From Deltaproteobacteria bacterium (lineage in GTDB: Bacteria > Myxococcota > B64-G9), in assembly GCA_030591745.1 (NCBI GenBank), contig JAUVAM010000008.1, forward strand, positions 1 to 17,265: 17,265 nucleotides of DNA, read 5' to 3'. Shown here piece by piece: positions 8,701-14,763 of the stretch. The notes beneath the pieces are model-generated. The model saw only the letters and a list, made by a program, of their open reading frames with translations, was not told the DNA's origin and searched no databases. The first letter of the stretch is position 1; each line of letters starts with the position of its first letter. The position numbers and the translations under genes are program-made.

Positions 8701-9467
8701 TTGGCGTAGCCTTCTTTGCCGTATTTTTCTTGCACATACAGAGCCATGGAGTAGCCCTGTTGGTAACCTTTTTCGCCGTCGAAGCCCGAATATTTGTCAC
8801 CGATGGTGAACATCTCTTCGAAGCTCAGGGCGTTATCGTCCAGGACGGTCATGCGCAAGTGCATGTCGCGGGCCGTGGTCCACCAGTTAAAGCCGGCCAT
8901 GTGGGCCGAGTACTCTGCGATACCTTCCGTCCACCAGAAGGGCATATTGTAGCCGAGGAGAAAGCTGGCACCGAAGTCGATGTTGTTCACACCGTCTTCG
9001 ATCAGGCCCTGGCCCAGGAGGACGATGTTGGACTCGGCCTTCCAGTCGTTGACTTTCAGCGAGACGATGTGGCCGAACTCGTGGGTGAAGACGTCGGGAA
9101 TCCACTCTTGCCGGCCGCGGAGCACATAGTAAAGCGGGGTGGCCCAAACCGTTACCCAGTCCACGCTGTATGCCGCCCAGCCGTTGGCATTTTCTTCCAT
9201 ATCGCGGATGACGATGTGGACTTTTTCTTTTAAGGGATAGTCAAACAGGCCCGTCACCTTGGGGTAGGCGATCTCGGCGTATTTGGCCATCATGCGGGCC
9301 GTCCACTCCACTTCTGGGTAGTAATGAATCTGGAAGTGTTCGGTCTCTAAAGTCAGCCAATCCACGTCGGGGAAGTTCCCGTCATAGGTTTTGCCTGATT
9401 GTGGTGCCAACAGCACACCTGTAAGCGCCAAAATGGCCAAGATGTTGCAAAGAGCGCCGGTTCTCAT
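5733..9467 (-). CDS. metallopeptidase-like / TolB-type beta-propeller / outer-membrane beta-barrel protein
   Basis: This 1244-residue exported protein has four parts. (1) After the signal peptide (ending around LLAPQS), a gluzincin-like peptidase domain carries HEFGH at 129-133 and WWTEGIAEY around 178-186, which supplies Glu ligands as in the peptidase MA-like family. (2) Residues about 347-435 form an acidic, charged helical stretch. (3) Residues about 440-755 hold TolB/PD40 propeller repeats, with blades marked LISPDGKKVAL, YSPDGKTIAFV, FSPDGQRIVTD and FTADGKGIIYSS. (4) Residues about 800-1244 are amphipathic strands rich in aromatic residues, ending ISIGIGSSFD, like an outer-membrane barrel with a near-terminal Phe. 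Homologous layouts occur as TolB-like or BamA-type barrel proteins in Bacteroidetes and related groups. The ATG at 9467 is chosen over 9485 because GGAGGA precedes it. It lies 48 bases after the MetA-type barrel gene, so probably one operon. The substrate is unknown. Confidence 0.88.
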   Translation of the reverse strand: MRTGALCNILAILALTGVLLAPQSGKTYDGNFPDVDWLTLETEHFQIHYYPEVEWTARMMAKYAEIAYPKVTGLFDYPLKEKVHIVIRDMEENANGWAAYSVDWVTVWATPLYYVLRGRQEWIPDVFTHEFGHIVSLKVNDWKAESNIVLLGQGLIEDGVNNIDFGASFLLGYNMPFWWTEGIAEYSAHMAGFNWWTTARDMHLRMTVLDDNALSFEEMFTIGDKYSGFDGEKGYQQGYSMALYVQEKYGKEGYAKLAVNSDKKGHLVWEKNIEDVLGVEGHELYNGYINWMRSRYDRQSAPIRKALHEGARLTYTFGKEVREVEKLDNGKYKMELRVANYKFALPADAEEAEETIENIDKTLEGEKVEKKEQLEAYKSVLKDAIKRYEAEGAKIDEDDKLAQMSKFAEVTASAIQAAGSLALVDEALEELNKAASKPKVRYWDKRKRKAHFEAGSPWAMLPLISPDGKKVALSSRAVQIMPVETKDLPVFSGRYLSGKRFGAMAEEGKIVKGASFWTGYDWNPDSKRLLFSSLRCPHTWLPCIQLDGYYRYDLFEYNLETEDVERLSYRLRAVYPSYSPDGKTIAFVHIEDGQNWLGLVPANARDTTIDGKCVIDGKQKENCIKWLIKKRDGTQLGKPSFSPDGQRIVTDLYRNHQQDIWVINADGSNLHPLTWDRAEDRDGMFTADGKGIIYSSDRTGIFNAYHMNLETREVKQLTNVLGGVFTPKLTPEGNMIFAYFNSFGLHFRGLKKEDFYNKVVDAGYEVSPEEVARNLAYEEELPKIRSKSTSYSPFNPKNWTPVLGIPLFLYERDAIGIGTQMVINDYLDKHTLIGQVLLGQTSDYRLIYVNDFWYPTFILGWVHIDFAGTLSQSIGSSAIVSTRSEEHFESPMNYKYRQSVDFGFAGISYELNPMITADLSYQYRYYTSQGRSDNKGDAFVTNNAYMASLEYNAISRRGTADVNPKGLRASLMYSLTRTGLPNREFADVEWLGRHNPPGDNSDDYIYHEIQAAYQHNFPITWWNRAGDHTLGLNMRAGWQNRNVQRWDEFSGGSLHPLRYVPTQSATQEFAGYEDFSLQGETMLIMSMAYRFPIYRRINRKFGPFYFAGVWAELAGTAGNLWGYTADYERDVYGNVANNPQSYWDPYVKRGTVRREVPFKDIASKNGNYLLYDVSFVLKLKGYMFGYLPWNSFVRISYGLNDITAGMRDVNDDGIYVDNYPNDALIAETEPKSLRISIGIGSSFD

Positions 9468-9470
9468 GAT

Positions 9471-9476
9471 TCCTCC
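9471..9476 (-). promoter_or_regulatory. ribosome binding site deciding the start of the protease-propeller-barrel gene
   Basis: GGAGGA on the minus strand sits three bases before the ATG at 9467. It lies inside the six-codon N-terminal extension that the upstream ATG at 9485 would give, so it argues for 9467. Confidence 0.75.
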
Positions 9477-9515
9477 GAAAGGCATCGTCGGTGTAGTTCT
9501 TGGTGACGGACGCGC

Positions 9516-10667
9516 CTAGTAGCGGCCAGTGATGGCAAAACCGAACTCGCCCAAAATCAGACCGCCGACAATTTCCTTGCCGAGGACCTGCATGGGTTCG
9601 AAATTCTCGATGGTGGCGTTGTTGCCGTCTTTGTTAACCAGGTAACGGGTGTTTTTGCCCATCAGATGGAATTGGGCAAAAGCCGTGATGTCCAGCCACG
9701 CCAAGGGGCGGATGATCAGGCGCGGCGTCAGGGTGAAAATGTAACCAGCGCTGGAGACCATGTCGCCGTTGGGTGCCACCACATTCCAGTCCTCGTAGCG
9801 GGCACCGTTGAACAGCAACATTTCGGTTTCTTCCACTTCGCCGGTGGCCGGGTTCTGCCAACGGATGGTCTCGGCGCGGTATTCGGCGATGGCCAGGGCC
9901 GAGGAGCGGCGGTACGTGAAGCGACCGCTCAGCTGGAAGGCCAAGTAGTCAAAGGCCGCGATGATGTCCAATTGTGCATAGATTTCATCGCCCAGGTCCA
10001 GCCCCGCGTTGGTGATGGAGGTGTGGCGGTCGATGATGTACTGCACGGTTTCGGGGAAGCGGATGTTGTAGCCCGCGGCCCAACCCAGCGCCATGTACCG
10101 GAAGAGCTGGAGACGCCCCAGGAAGGACAGCTCCACGTCCGTGGTGCCCGTACCCGTGATGTTCAGGCTGTTGGCACCCGGAGATTCCGAGCCGGTGGGC
10201 AGCTTCCATCGCAGACCCATGCCCATGGAGATGGTCGGGTCGTGACGGCGGAAGAACTGGTAAATGATGCCTGTGTTGGCATCGCCGATCTTGCCGGACG
10301 ACTTGCGGTCATAGATGAGCTCGCCAGCCGCGTCGGTGGTGGAATCTTCGCTCCAGACGATGGGGATATTCGTCCAGAAGGTCCAATTCTCGGTGAAACC
10401 AAAGTGCCAGCCCACGTCCATATACATCATGTCGTATTGGTGCGGGGCGTCGGCCACCTTGCCGTTTGAGTTGAAGTAGTCTTCACTCGTCAAGAATCGC
10501 ATGCCGGTGTACATTTCCAGCACGGCCATGCCTTTACTGATGCCTTTTTCAGTCTCGAGTCTGGGCTCAGTGTCCCAGCTCGAGTGATCCTCGAAGGCGG
10601 CAGCAAAAACTTGAGAGGGTGACAAGAAGACACCCAGTGTCAGGAGTAGGGGCAGAACTCTGTTCAT
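9516..10667 (-). CDS. outer-membrane beta-barrel protein, MetA/phenol-degradation-porin-like
   Basis: This is a 383-residue protein with a signal peptide (MNRVLPLLLTLGVFLSPSQV, then FAAA). The mature part alternates hydrophobic and polar residues, is rich in Tyr and Trp, and ends FGFAITGRY with a terminal aromatic residue, as expected for a barrel recognised by BAM. The block GDANTGIIYQFFRRHDPTIS followed by MGMGLRWKLPTG strongly recalls the family named after the putative MetA protein of phenol degradation (PF13557). Many members have no link to phenol, so transport of a small hydrophobic compound is only a possibility. Adjacent ATG codons at 10670 and 10667 are candidates. GGAG is four and seven bases away, which slightly favours 10667. 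A TTG at 10739 would add an unlikely 24 residues. It is the first gene of the unit that continues into the protease-propeller-barrel gene. Confidence 0.8.
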   Translation of the reverse strand: MNRVLPLLLTLGVFLSPSQVFAAAFEDHSSWDTEPRLETEKGISKGMAVLEMYTGMRFLTSEDYFNSNGKVADAPHQYDMMYMDVGWHFGFTENWTFWTNIPIVWSEDSTTDAAGELIYDRKSSGKIGDANTGIIYQFFRRHDPTISMGMGLRWKLPTGSESPGANSLNITGTGTTDVELSFLGRLQLFRYMALGWAAGYNIRFPETVQYIIDRHTSITNAGLDLGDEIYAQLDIIAAFDYLAFQLSGRFTYRRSSALAIAEYRAETIRWQNPATGEVEETEMLLFNGARYEDWNVVAPNGDMVSSAGYIFTLTPRLIIRPLAWLDITAFAQFHLMGKNTRYLVNKDGNNATIENFEPMQVLGKEIVGGLILGEFGFAITGRY

Positions 10668-10674
10668 CATGTCA

Positions 10675-10678
10675 CTCC
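10675..10678 (-). promoter_or_regulatory. ribosome binding site of the MetA-type barrel
   Basis: GGAG on the minus strand lies seven bases before the ATG at 10667 and four before the ATG at 10670. It places the start at the signal peptide rather than at the far upstream TTG. Confidence 0.6.
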
Positions 10679-10710
10679 GAGCTTGTTGGTCTACCTGCTT
10701 TAGCAGACGA

Positions 10711-10739
10711 AAAAAATCAGATTCCCGGGGGTATGTCAA
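10711..10739 (-). promoter_or_regulatory. possible promoter for the barrel / protease-barrel unit
   Basis: A perfect TTGACA (10739-10734, minus strand) is followed after 17 bases by a run of T residues, which is a poor -10 (3/6). A 12-bp near-palindrome, CTGCTTTAGCAG (10695-10706), lies where transcription would start. The weak -10 suggests an activator or another sigma factor. Confidence 0.3.
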
Positions 10740-10757
10740 GGCTTATTCCCCCGGAAA
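10722..10757. promoter_or_regulatory. imperfect inverted repeat overlapping the -35 box, candidate operator
   Basis: TTCCCGGGGGTAT (10722-10734) and ATTCCCCCGGAAA (10745-10757) are inverted copies matching at 11 of 13 positions. They are separated by ten bases, with centres 23 bp apart (about two helical turns). The dyad covers the TTGACA at 10734-10739, so a dimeric regulator binding here would control the outer-membrane gene pair. No regulator gene is in the window. Confidence 0.4.
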
Positions 10758-10770
10758 TTCGGTCCTTCCT

Positions 10771-10802
10771 GGGGTGCAAAGTCCCCAAAAAGGTGACTTT
10801 TT
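10771..10802. repeat. small overlapping dyads in the divergent intergenic region
   Basis: AAAAAG-GTGA-CTTTTT (10787-10802) forms a 6-bp stem. AAAGTC (10778-10783) can pair alternatively with GACTTT (10795-10800), and GGGG at 10771 can pair with CCCC at 10783. The structures are mutually exclusive. They lie about 30-60 bases upstream of the mlaE promoter boxes. Function is unknown. Confidence 0.3.
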
Positions 10803-10833
10803 GCCCTGACTTGAGCAAATTCCGAGTACTGGC

Positions 10834-10862
10834 TTGACCGGGGGGCGGGACTGGTTCAATAT
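10834..10862 (+). promoter_or_regulatory. putative promoter for the MlaE-like permease
   Basis: TTGACC (10834-10839, 5/6), a 17-base spacer and CAATAT (10857-10862, 3/6) end nine bases before the ATG at 10872. This is nearly the same geometry as the promoter of the TPR lipoprotein, and here too no Shine-Dalgarno sequence is visible. Confidence 0.4.
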
Positions 10863-10871
10863 CGGTAGCCC

Positions 10872-11633
10872 ATGCATGCAACAAGCGAAAATCGGACCAT
10901 CCGGACGCTTAATCGCGTGGGTGATTTCGTCATCATGACATTTGACGTGTTGGTGGCTTGTTTTCGCCCCCCTTTTCGTATCGGGTTACTTTTTCAGCAA
11001 CTGGACTTTGTGGGTGTGGGCTCTTTGTTCATCGTGGCCCTGACGGGCACTTTCACCGGTGCGGTCTTCACCTTACAGAGCGTCTATGCCTTCTCCATGT
11101 TCAGCATGGAGTCCATGGTGGGTGCGACGGTCACCCTGGCTCTGTGCCGCGAGCTGTCCCCCGTGCTCACGGCTTTGATGATCACGGGCCGGGCCGGTTC
11201 GGCCATGGCCACCGAGCTGGGCACCATGCGGGTCACGGAGCAGATCGACGCGCTGAAATCCATGGCCGTCAACCCGGTGCAGTACTTGATCGTGCCGCGT
11301 TTTTTGGCCTCTTTGTTTATGTTTCCTGCCTTGACCATGGTGTTCAACATCGTGGGCGTGGCCGGTGCTTGGGTTGTCGGCGTGGAGATGTGGGGCATCG
11401 ACCCGGGTAACTTTATCGCCAAGATCCAGTGGTACGTGCAGGCCTCGGACATCACTTCGGGTCTGGTCAAGGCGACTGTCTTCGGCGGATTTGTGTCCCT
11501 GGCCTCCTGTTACAAAGGTTACTACGCCGAAGGCGGTGCCCGGGGCGTGGGTCAGGCCACCACCCAGGCGGTGGTGACGGGCTCGGTGGGGGTCATGATC
11601 ATAGATTATTTCCTGACGGTGCTCATGTATTGA
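10872..11633 (+). CDS. mlaE: MlaE/YrbE-family ABC transporter permease
   Basis: This is a 253-residue integral inner-membrane protein of normal length for the family. Hallmarks are RPPFR near residue 32, FTGAVFTLQS near 61-70, CRELSPVLTALMITGRAGSA (about 92-111) followed by an ELGTMRVTEQIDAL block, and the C-terminal GGARGVGQATTQAVV. The family is the permease of the Mla system, which moves phospholipids between the inner and outer membranes of Gram-negatives together with an ATPase (MlaF) and an MCE protein (MlaD). Neither partner is in the window: upstream is a divergent barrel gene and downstream a nucleotidyltransferase. The ATG at 10872 has no Shine-Dalgarno sequence, and the promoter boxes suggest a leaderless message. 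The family call is firm; whether it is the Mla permease proper or a paralogue cannot be told. Confidence 0.95.
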   Translation: MHATSENRTIRTLNRVGDFVIMTFDVLVACFRPPFRIGLLFQQLDFVGVGSLFIVALTGTFTGAVFTLQSVYAFSMFSMESMVGATVTLALCRELSPVLTALMITGRAGSAMATELGTMRVTEQIDALKSMAVNPVQYLIVPRFLASLFMFPALTMVFNIVGVAGAWVVGVEMWGIDPGNFIAKIQWYVQASDITSGLVKATVFGGFVSLASCYKGYYAEGGARGVGQATTQAVVTGSVGVMIIDYFLTVLMY

Positions 11634-11674
11634 CGTAAGTTCTTCGCCCGGCTTAAGGGCAGGACCGTGATGCC

Positions 11675-12835
11675 ATGGTGGATCGCTTCGAAAAGGCTGA
11701 AAAACCGGAACAGGGCGCGGGCATCGACGCCATCGTCCTGGCCGGGGGAAAGGCGGACCATCGCTTTGTGGTGGATGGCCGGCCCGTCTATAAGCCCTTT
11801 TTGCGTCTGGGGGGGCAAGCCCTGGTCACTCGGGCCGTGCGTGCGGCCCTCGACGCGAAAGAGGTGGGACGGGTGGTCGTGGTGGGGCCTGTCGGGGCTT
11901 TGCGAGAGGCGTTGGGTCCCCTGATAAAAGAGGCCGGCGAGGGTTTGACCCTGGTGGAAGAAGGTGAGGGCATCCTGGAAAATATGCTGCTTGGTTTTTT
12001 TGATGCCATCTTGCCGAGCAGGGGCTATGCGGCACCTCGGGCGGCCGAGTTGACGCCGAAATCCGTGGCTGAGTTCAAGCTGCAACACCCGGCCCTTGTG
12101 ACTCATCGTGTGTTGATCATGACTTCGGACATGCCTTTTGTTCGGGCCGTCGATCTGGATCGATTCATCCGGACGGCCCCGCAAGAAGCCAAGCTGGTCG
12201 TGGGCATGCTCGATCACGCCGAGCTTGAGAAAATGCAGAAAGCCCTGGGCGACCACACGGTGCTGGAGCAATGGAAGCTGGGGGCCATGCCGTTTCGGAA
12301 GGTATCCGTGCGCCTGAACAACCTGTGGTTGGCCAGGCCCCTGTCCGCGGAACCCGTGATCTACGATTTGGTGCGCGAGGTCTACGAGCGCCGCTGGATG
12401 CTCAAGCGGAACGGATCGGTGCATTGGGCCAACTGCTGGTCCATCATGCGGAGCTTTTGGCGATTTTCTCGCAAGATAAAAGGGCGCAGGCGTTTTGTGC
12501 GCGGCGTGTTCAACCTGGTGCCTTTGCTTTTTGCCACCTTGTTGGCGCGGATGACCCTGCGCACGGGGCGCTGGCTGTCTTCGCCCTTTCGGTTTTTAGT
12601 GAGACGAAGGGACGTGGAGTTCACCGGCAGCCTGCTCATCAGTACGCCCACGGAGATGCACATCAGTCGGGACTTAGGCCCGGCCATCGACATCGATGTC
12701 GAAGAGAGTTACCTGAGCCTGTCCCGTGAAGGCGAGGAGGATTTTCGCCGGGTCGAACGCTACTTGCGGCAGCAGGAATCAGCGAATTGCACGACGGCGA
12801 AACCAGGCGAGGGCCAGGCCCAGGAAAAGTCCTGA
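11675..12835 (+). CDS. MobA-like nucleotidyltransferase family protein
   Basis: This is a 386-residue soluble protein. The N-terminal Rossmann-like half opens with AIVLAGGK (residues 19-26), then KPFLRLGGQALVTRAV (about 40-55) and MTSDMP (149-154). These match the nucleotide-binding loop, the substrate Lys region and the metal-binding Asp of MobA/GT-A-type nucleotidyltransferases. The loop reads LAGGKADHR instead of the usual LAGGxxxRM form, so the substrate is uncertain: sugar phosphate, molybdopterin or alcohol phosphate are all possible. The C-terminal third is basic (RFSRKIKGRRRF), with a short hydrophobic patch near 280-290 that could touch membrane. It starts 41 bases after the mlaE stop, with AGGA ten bases upstream, so co-transcription is likely. 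Its last 57 bases, encoding a polar tail after YLRQQ, are antisense to the MYXO-CTERM tail of the next gene. Confidence 0.82.
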   Translation: MVDRFEKAEKPEQGAGIDAIVLAGGKADHRFVVDGRPVYKPFLRLGGQALVTRAVRAALDAKEVGRVVVVGPVGALREALGPLIKEAGEGLTLVEEGEGILENMLLGFFDAILPSRGYAAPRAAELTPKSVAEFKLQHPALVTHRVLIMTSDMPFVRAVDLDRFIRTAPQEAKLVVGMLDHAELEKMQKALGDHTVLEQWKLGAMPFRKVSVRLNNLWLARPLSAEPVIYDLVREVYERRWMLKRNGSVHWANCWSIMRSFWRFSRKIKGRRRFVRGVFNLVPLLFATLLARMTLRTGRWLSSPFRFLVRRRDVEFTGSLLISTPTEMHISRDLGPAIDIDVEESYLSLSREGEEDFRRVERYLRQQESANCTTAKPGEGQAQEKS

Positions 12836-14659
12836 CAGGGCGCTTGTGTCGCTCGGGTTGCCGGCAGCGCAAGCGCAACCCCCTTCTTCTTTCGCTTCGG
12901 GCGCGACCACCACGGTGAAGCCTCGTTCGATCACCATCTCCAATTCGCCCTGGGTGACCGTCACATCCCGCGCCACGGGCAGAGCATCGGCCGCCACGTC
13001 CACGCTCACCGTGAATTGCTCGGGGTGTTCCGCATCGGGCTGGGCCGGGCCGACGGTGATGCCGTCGCCCGAAAAGGCGAGCCCCGCGCTGGTGTCAAAA
13101 ACCACGTCGATTCCCTCCACCGTGATCGACAGGCCCATCGTGCCCTGGAAGGCCGAGGTGGGTCGGATCGTGCGCAGGGAGGGGTTGTGGATGTCGAAGG
13201 CCTCCTGGCCCACCGCCACGTCCGTGCCCGTGTAAGCTCGAATCGTGCGCGGGTCCCCGATCGCTTCGGCGGCGATCTTCAAATCCATCTCCAGATGATC
13301 CGAATCCGTCACGCGGACGGCCAGCACCTCGATGCCGTCAGGCGGCTCGAAGACGACCTGGGTTTGGCCTTCGATGAACGCTCCATCCGAGGCCGTGATG
13401 CTCACGGTCGGCGTATCCCCGGGTCCCGCCCGGGCGGGGCTTAGCGAAAGAATCAAGCCGGGATCGGTGACCTCGAAAGCATCGACGAGCATGACTTTTT
13501 CGCAAACCTCGCAACTGGACGTGCCTAGGCGCACCTGCAAGTCCCGTATTGTGCGCGCGGTTTCGTCAAGCAGCCAAACCACGACCGTCACCTCTGCCGG
13601 ACTGGCGTTGCTGCGGTGATCAAGAAAGATGCCGCCTTCGGAGGTGGATAGCTCAAAGCCCGCGGCGTCAAAGTGAGTGTTTTGACCCAGCAGAGTTAAG
13701 GCCAGGGCGGGATGGCCTGCGTCGCCGTATTCCGGCGTGACGGACAAGAGCCGGGTGGCCGCACCCTGATAGACGGTGAAGACATCGCCGAAGTCCAGGT
13801 TGCTGCCCCCCACCCGCAGGTTGAGATCGTGATGACCCACCGGGGCGTTGGCCGCGATGGATACATCGCTCAAAGTCAGGCTGGTGTCGTTGCCGGAAAA
13901 AGAGCCCACGGTGACGCCTTCGCCCAGATTTACTTCGCTGGTGGCCGAATAGCCCCCCGGGCCGCCGCTGATCGTGACGCTGCCCAAGGTTTCGCCCTGG
14001 ACGCCTGATGCCGGCGACAGGGATATGGTCTGTTCTTCCACGCTGAACAAGCCTGAGCCGACAACTTCCTGGCCGCTGGTGACGGCGATGACGTCGTGGT
14101 CCCCCAAAGCGGCGTTTGACGCCACCCGAATTTGGGCGGAAAGATGGGTCGCATCGTCGGCCTGCAAAGAGAGGACATCGATGTCATCCGGCGAAAAAAC
14201 CAGGGTCGTGCCGCTGTCCCAGCTGGTGCCGGAGCCCGAGACCACGATCTCTACCGTGTCTCCCTGGACGGCTGAATCGGGCGAGACGCCGCTGATGGAG
14301 CCCGCGTCGGCGGACAGGATCGTGAACATGCCTTCGCCAAGATACTCGGTGGCGAAAGAAGTGACGACGACATCCTGGGCGCCGATGGGCAGGTCCATTA
14401 CCTCGGGGATGCTCAGATCGCAGCGAATTTCGTTGGAATCGTAGAGCGTGACGCCCGTACACCAAAGTTCCGAGGGTTCTAAAAACACCGTCGAGTCATC
14501 ACTGAACACGACGGCTGCATCGCCGCGGATGGTCAGGATCAAAGATTCGCCCAAGGTGCCCGAAGTGGGGCTGACCGACTCAAGGCTGCCCTGGGCCCGT
14601 GCAGTAGTACAAATCAACGTGAGTCCGAAAACCCCCAAGAGGGTGAGAAGGTTTTTCAT
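12779..14659 (-). CDS. Ig/TIG-like repeat surface protein with MYXO-CTERM anchor
   Basis: This is a 626-residue exported protein. The signal peptide MKNLLTLLGVFGLTLICTTA ends at ARAQG. It is followed by six beta-rich repeats of roughly 85-100 residues, each opening with a variant of S-(V/L)-S/T/R-P-x-S/x-G: SVSPTSGTLGES, GVSPDSAVQGDT, SLSPASGVQGET, SVTPEYGDAG, SLSPARAGPGDT, TIRPTSAFQGT. This is the IPT/TIG style of Ig-like domain. The C-terminus EEGGCACAAG, a helix (LSGLFLGLALAWF) and RRRAIR form a textbook MYXO-CTERM signal, so the protein is probably retained at the cell surface. The start at 14659 is fixed by AAGGAG nine bases upstream; a longer frame to 14881 runs into the neighbouring gene and is rejected. 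Cys pairs occur in the first repeat and as SCEVC in the fourth. The ligand is unknown. It is divergent from the GNAT gene. Confidence 0.88.
   Translation of the reverse strand: MKNLLTLLGVFGLTLICTTARAQGSLESVSPTSGTLGESLILTIRGDAAVVFSDDSTVFLEPSELWCTGVTLYDSNEIRCDLSIPEVMDLPIGAQDVVVTSFATEYLGEGMFTILSADAGSISGVSPDSAVQGDTVEIVVSGSGTSWDSGTTLVFSPDDIDVLSLQADDATHLSAQIRVASNAALGDHDVIAVTSGQEVVGSGLFSVEEQTISLSPASGVQGETLGSVTISGGPGGYSATSEVNLGEGVTVGSFSGNDTSLTLSDVSIAANAPVGHHDLNLRVGGSNLDFGDVFTVYQGAATRLLSVTPEYGDAGHPALALTLLGQNTHFDAAGFELSTSEGGIFLDHRSNASPAEVTVVVWLLDETARTIRDLQVRLGTSSCEVCEKVMLVDAFEVTDPGLILSLSPARAGPGDTPTVSITASDGAFIEGQTQVVFEPPDGIEVLAVRVTDSDHLEMDLKIAAEAIGDPRTIRAYTGTDVAVGQEAFDIHNPSLRTIRPTSAFQGTMGLSITVEGIDVVFDTSAGLAFSGDGITVGPAQPDAEHPEQFTVSVDVAADALPVARDVTVTQGELEMVIERGFTVVVAPEAKEEGGCACAAGNPSDTSALSGLFLGLALAWFRRRAIR
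12782..12889 (-). other. MYXO-CTERM sorting signal
   Basis: The last 36 residues carry GGCAC, a 13-15 residue hydrophobic helix and the terminal RRRAIR. The family is described in Myxococcota as a surface-sorting tail handled by a dedicated processing enzyme. The DNA is shared with the polar tail of the convergent nucleotidyltransferase. Confidence 0.85.
12905..14590 (-). repeat. six tandem Ig/TIG-like protein repeats
   Basis: Six repeats of about 85-100 residues have diverged at sequence level but keep their opening S-x-x-P-x-x-G motif and a later LGDHD / VGHHD / IGAQD-type turn (clear in repeats 1-3). Divergence suggests an old duplication series rather than recent expansion. Confidence 0.65.
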
Positions 14660-14668
14660 GTCTGTTGT

Positions 14669-14674
14669 CTCCTT
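14669..14674 (-). promoter_or_regulatory. ribosome binding site of the Ig/TIG-like repeat protein
   Basis: AAGGAG on the minus strand lies nine bases before the ATG at 14659. It selects that start over the in-frame ATG at 14683 and the longer upstream frame. Confidence 0.7.
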
Positions 14675-14715
14675 GTCTTTCATGTTTACCACAGCACACA
14701 TATTATTTGTCATTG

Positions 14716-14745
14716 TTGACCCCTCGGCCCAGACCCTGGCAGAAT
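14716..14745 (+). promoter_or_regulatory. weak candidate promoter for the GNAT gene
   Basis: TTGACC (14716-14721), an 18-base spacer and CAGAAT (14740-14745, 4/6) would give a leader of about 12 bases holding the GGAGG site. The divergent minus-strand promoter in this 104-base gap is not obvious; TAATAT on the minus strand at 14699-14704 lacks a good -35. Confidence 0.3.
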
Positions 14746-14753
14746 CCTGTGCT

Positions 14754-14758
14754 GGAGG
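14754..14758 (+). promoter_or_regulatory. ribosome binding site deciding the GNAT start
   Basis: GGAGG followed by five bases and the ATG at 14764 is close to ideal. It rules out the longer frame opening at 14665. Confidence 0.8.
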
Positions 14759-14763
14759 ACGGC

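Noticed and set aside
7455..9233. 592-residue plus-strand open frame
   Set aside because: It lies wholly antisense to the protease-propeller-barrel gene, whose motifs (HEFGH, PD40 blades) are clear. Long antisense frames are expected in GC-rich DNA, and the translation is low-complexity Val/Gly/Ala-rich.
9666..10469. 267-residue plus-strand open frame
   Set aside because: It is antisense to the MetA-type barrel gene and has no family features.
11645..11660. Small hairpin between mlaE and the nucleotidyltransferase (GCCC...GGGC)
   Set aside because: The stem has only four pairs and no T-tract follows, so it is not a terminator; the genes are treated as co-transcribed.
14687..14720. Minus-strand promoter for the Ig/TIG-like protein using TAATAT (14699-14704)
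   Set aside because: No acceptable -35 box at 16-18 bases; too weak to list as a feature.
14665..14763. 33-residue N-terminal extension of the GNAT protein
   Set aside because: The ideal GGAGG before 14764 and the normal family length favour the shorter form.
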